Assembly (NCBI GenBank): GCA_035652315.1 | Contig: DASREA010000048.1 | Coordinates: forward strand, 1-64,000 | DNA: 64,000 nt | Origin: CANKHA01 sp035652315 | Lineage (GTDB): Bacteria > Pseudomonadota > Alphaproteobacteria > Rhizobiales > Xanthobacteraceae | Direction of reading: 5' to 3' | Shown: positions 61,336 through 64,000 of the stretch, piece by piece | Layout: each line of letters opens with the position of its first letter | Position numbering within the stretch: position 1 is the stretch's first letter | Position numbers and translations under genes: made by a program | The notes under the pieces: generated by a model | What the model saw: only the letters and a program-made list of their open reading frames with translations | Told to the model about the DNA's origin: nothing | Database searches by the model: none

Positions 61336-62454
61336 TCATGCGAGCGCGGCGGAAGGCGCAACAGAGCCTTCGGCCCGCGGCCGCACCGGCGGCATGCGGC
61401 AGACGACGCCATTCTTCGCCAGCTCGTCTTCGAACATTTGGCGGATGAAGGGCGCCTCATCCTCGTATTCGATCTGATCGCTGGCGGCGTCGTAAACTCT
61501 CCAGCCCGGCGGGCGCGCGTGCTTATGGCCGACCGGCTTGATGGCGAGATAGCGCGCCGGTGTCGTTCCGGTATTGAAGTGCTGATGAAACCAGTCCTCG
61601 GGCGGCACGACGATGCTGCCAGCGTGCCAATCGAAGCGCTTCGGCTGCTCGCCGGGCGCCCACATCAATGAATAACCCTGCCCGGCCACGATCACCACAT
61701 GCGCGCCAGCGCAGTGGCGGTGCGCCTTCTTGTAGCTGCCGACCGGAAACTCCGAGATATGCGCGCTCATGCAATTGTCGGAGAGCTCGATCTTGACGTT
61801 GCCCGCGCCGGCGCCGCGCTCGGGATGCGGAAAGCGCTTCAGCGCATTGACGTCGGGAATGAAGTTGCTCTCCCACACCGGGCGGTTCTTGGTCAGCCAT
61901 TCTTTGCCGGCGCCCGAGAAGCTGTCGGCGTCGGCGCTGAAACGGTTGGTAAAGGAAAACGGGCAATTATAGATGAATCCCACGTCGCGGAAGAGATTCA
62001 TCAGCGGCGGCGCCGAGGTGACGGCAAACAGGCGCGCGGGCTTATCGCCCGAGCCGTTGAAATGCTGACGCCAGGTATTCAATGGCGGCGAGAAGAGGCT
62101 GCCGGGCTGCCACTCGAAAGTGATCTTCCGGCCGTCGTCATTCCAGAGTGACGTCGAGCCGTGCCCTTCGAGGACGAAAATGATCTCCTCGAACATCGCC
62201 CGCAGCGGCCTCAGGTTCTGGCCGGGCGGAATTTCGGACAGATAAGCGTCGTTAACTTCGCCGGTGCCGATCAGATTGAGGATGGCGCCGTTGCCGCCGC
62301 GCAGCTCCCATGGCTTCAGCGGAACGCTGCGTAGGTCCTCGATGTAGAACTCGCGGATGATGGGGATATTCTGCGCCGCCAGCCACTGGTCGTAGAGAGG
62401 CTTGCCCGGCTGATAGGCGGGACCGAGAGCGGCTTTGCTGTTTATCTGATCCAT
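61336..62454 (-). CDS. Two-domain cupin protein (bicupin copy 4)
   Basis: The ATG at 62454 gives 372 residues beginning MDQINSK, which aligns residue for residue with the start of copy 1 (MDQKQFE); an upstream ATG at 62478 is possible. The C-terminal cupin has HRHCAGAH and FHQHFN, with Cys in place of Gly-Pro. The N-terminal cupin again has no HxH. The tail has QIEYEDEAP and FEDELAKNG. It follows an orphan ABC binding-protein gene on the same strand and converges with ABC system 3, so it could work with either. Confidence 0.85.
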   Translation of the reverse strand: MDQINSKAALGPAYQPGKPLYDQWLAAQNIPIIREFYIEDLRSVPLKPWELRGGNGAILNLIGTGEVNDAYLSEIPPGQNLRPLRAMFEEIIFVLEGHGSTSLWNDDGRKITFEWQPGSLFSPPLNTWRQHFNGSGDKPARLFAVTSAPPLMNLFRDVGFIYNCPFSFTNRFSADADSFSGAGKEWLTKNRPVWESNFIPDVNALKRFPHPERGAGAGNVKIELSDNCMSAHISEFPVGSYKKAHRHCAGAHVVIVAGQGYSLMWAPGEQPKRFDWHAGSIVVPPEDWFHQHFNTGTTPARYLAIKPVGHKHARPPGWRVYDAASDQIEYEDEAPFIRQMFEDELAKNGVVCRMPPVRPRAEGSVAPSAALA

Positions 62455-62511
62455 GATGCTTTTTGAATCCTCAACCATCGCGTGGCGTTGCGGCGTCGCG
62501 CGCGTGCACGG

Positions 62512-63603
62512 TCAATGGGCTTCTTGCATGATCTTGCTGACCGCCCGGCGCGCCTCTTCCTTCTGCGTCACCGTGTAGTTCCAGTCCTGGTTGTCGAAAT
62601 ACCTCACGCCCTCACGGGGAATGACCTCCGGCGGAAGGTAACTTTCGTCGATATCGTTCCGCGTCGGCACGGCGCCGCGCGCGCGGGTGTAAACCTCACT
62701 GCCCTGTTTCGACGCGATCCAGTTGACGAAGACCTTCGCGGCATTGGGATGCGGCGCATTGGCGAGGAGGCCGAGAAGGCCGGAGCCGCCGGAGACTTCG
62801 CGATCAAGATCGGAGAAGCCCTGAAGGAGCGCAAGCGGCATGCCGTCGGCTCTCATCTTGACCACATCCTGGTCGTCGGCCCCCAGCGTGATCGGGTAAG
62901 TGCCGTGCATCAGCCCGTCCATCAGCGCGCGCTTGTCGCGGCTGATCATCGGCTTCTGGTCAATGTAGAGCTTCTTGATGAAATCGCCGCCGAGTTGCAG
63001 GTAGAAATGCGCGGCGTGGTTGCTGCCGCTGCCGCGGGAGATAGGATCTTCCAGCGCGATGCGGCCCTTCCATTTCGGATTCAACAGGTCCTGCGCCGAG
63101 CGCAGCTCCTCGAGCTTCACCTGCGACGTGTTGACGTGGAACAGGTTCGACACGTTGTTGGCGAGCCGCAACACATATTGATCTTCGGGGTCGCTGAACC
63201 AGAGCTTTCCCTTTTTCCATTTCGAGCCGTCGACTACTTCCGGCAGCATCAGCACCGGCCGCAAAGGCGCGAGCAGCTTCTCCGGATAGAAGACCCCGGA
63301 AAAGCTGTCGATGCCACTCAACACCGCATCTGCGGAATAGATGCCGGCTTGCCGTTCCGCCCGTATCTTGACGATCTGATCGCTGGTGCGGCCCCCGAGA
63401 TATTCCATGGTAATGCCGAAGCGGGCCCTGAAGGCCTCCGGCAACGTCCGCCGAAGCTCGGCACTGGCCGGCCCGAGCACCACGACCTTGCCTTCTATCT
63501 TTGCCGCTGCGACGAGGTCGTCCCAGGACCGCGGTGCTTCCGGCTGCGCAGACGCAGCAAGAGGCCAGAGCATCGCCAGAATACAAGCACACGCCCATTT
63601 CAT
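62512..63603 (-). CDS. ABC transporter extracellular solute-binding protein, family 1 (orphan, system 4)
   Basis: The 363-residue protein has a short signal peptide (MKWACACILAMLWPLAASAQ). The binding fold carries AAKIEGKVVVLGPASAELRRTLPEAFRARFG, LLNPKWKGRIALEDP and PHPNAAKVFVNWIASKQGS. No permease or ATPase follows; bicupin copy 4 is the next gene. It may share system 3's membrane components or belong to a fourth module whose other genes lie outside the window. Confidence 0.92.
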   Translation of the reverse strand: MKWACACILAMLWPLAASAQPEAPRSWDDLVAAAKIEGKVVVLGPASAELRRTLPEAFRARFGITMEYLGGRTSDQIVKIRAERQAGIYSADAVLSGIDSFSGVFYPEKLLAPLRPVLMLPEVVDGSKWKKGKLWFSDPEDQYVLRLANNVSNLFHVNTSQVKLEELRSAQDLLNPKWKGRIALEDPISRGSGSNHAAHFYLQLGGDFIKKLYIDQKPMISRDKRALMDGLMHGTYPITLGADDQDVVKMRADGMPLALLQGFSDLDREVSGGSGLLGLLANAPHPNAAKVFVNWIASKQGSEVYTRARGAVPTRNDIDESYLPPEVIPREGVRYFDNQDWNYTVTQKEEARRAVSKIMQEAH

Positions 63604-63749
63604 GCCGTTCTTCTCCGGTGCCGAGGCCGCAGACCGATGGGGATTGCCGAGCGAACGAGGCGCAAACGGGTTTTGCTGATGCTCGCGCGCCCGTCATGGC
63701 GAGTCAATCGGGCCGGAGATCTATAAGAGTCAAGCAACTGCCTGGCTGG

Positions 63750-63821
63750 CTGGGGCGGGAGGATTCGAACCTCCGCATGGCGGAATCAAAATCCGCTGCC
63801 TTACCACTTGGCTACGCCCCA
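63750..63821 (-). tRNA. tRNA-Gln (anticodon TTG)
   Basis: Read on the minus strand, the cloverleaf is complete. The acceptor TGGGGCG pairs with CGCCCCA and the D-arm region is GCCAAGTGGTAAGGC. The anticodon stem GCGGA/TCCGC holds the loop TTTTGAT, and the T-arm GGAGG/CCTCC holds TTCGAAT. The unpaired discriminator is G. No CCA is encoded. The rest of 63604-64000 has no convincing gene. A GGGAG followed by ATG at 63995 may open the next gene at the right edge. Confidence 0.95.
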
Positions 63822-64000
63822 AAACCGCCGGCGGAGGAAAGCTGAGTCTTCTATTTCCGTTGATTTTCCGCTTCCTTAATCACACCTGCCGCGCAAAATC
63901 CACCCCTGGCACCAGCCATGGCCGCGTATTGCCGCTGCCAATCGCCCGGCCTAGGGTTGCGACCCCACTGACGCGATGGCGGGAGCAACTTGCCATGAAA

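Noticed and set aside
1..64000. CRISPR arrays, prophage, insertion sequences or integrase/attachment sites
   Set aside because: I found no regularly spaced direct repeats, no transposase or phage-like products and no tRNA-flanking duplication.

Overview
The window looks like chromosome from a high-GC alphaproteobacterium of the Hyphomicrobiales (a Bradyrhizobium, Rhodoplanes or Pseudolabrys type lineage). The evidence is a complete FixL/FixJ/FixK oxygen-response set, an HWE-type sensor kinase, a Tat-exported right-handed repeat protein of the rhizobial TIGR03808 type, a Bug/TctC binding protein, and short palindromic intergenic repeats of the kind common in this group. All assignments come from reading the sequence; no database search was run.

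Layout. 1-870: the tail of a possible peptidase, REP-like repeats, then a dense chain of perfect hairpins. 870-7.4 kb: a Bug receptor, two small accessory genes, a Rieske oxygenase, an HpcH/HpaI aldolase, a LigJ-like hydratase and a 4,5-dihydroxyphthalate-decarboxylase-like protein, which together look like aromatic acid catabolism. 7.5-15.4 kb: a zinc alcohol dehydrogenase with a CobW GTPase, an SH3 protein, an SDR, a Nudix hydrolase, a candidate structured RNA and a large acyl-CoA synthetase/GNAT (Pat-like) protein. 15.4-24.4 kb: a seven-gene minus-strand run reading bicupin, ABC binding protein, permease, ATPase, prpD, prpC, prpB. 24.5-31.2 kb: surface polysaccharide genes (glycosyltransferase, flavoprotein, BioF2-type acyltransferase, flippase). 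31.3-37.9 kb: a phthalate-type cassette with a bicupin, Rieske oxygenase, PDR reductase, Gfo/Idh/MocA dehydrogenase, MarR regulator and MFS carrier. 37.9-45.2 kb: regulation, including a sensor kinase with no H-box histidine, a CBS-BON protein, fixJ, fixL and fixK. 45.3-63.6 kb: two more Rieske oxygenases, two more bicupins, two complete FbpABC-type ABC transporters, an orphan binding protein, a dienelactone hydrolase, an M24/creatinase-fold protein, a VOC protein and a flavin reductase. A tRNA-Gln closes the window.

The most striking pattern is repetition. There are four paralogous two-cupin proteins, three full ABC transporters of the ferric/thiamine/phosphonate-like architecture plus a fourth binding protein, and four Rieske oxygenases, dealt out in different combinations along 60 kb. 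Each bicupin has an intact C-terminal His-rich metal site, a degenerate N-terminal one and a shared C-terminal tail. I infer a family of related uptake-and-oxidation modules for different aromatic or carboxylate substrates, one of them linked to a methylcitrate-type cycle. The substrates are unknown. Two perfect FixK/FNR-type boxes suggest that low oxygen controls at least the CBS-BON gene and possibly one Rieske oxygenase.
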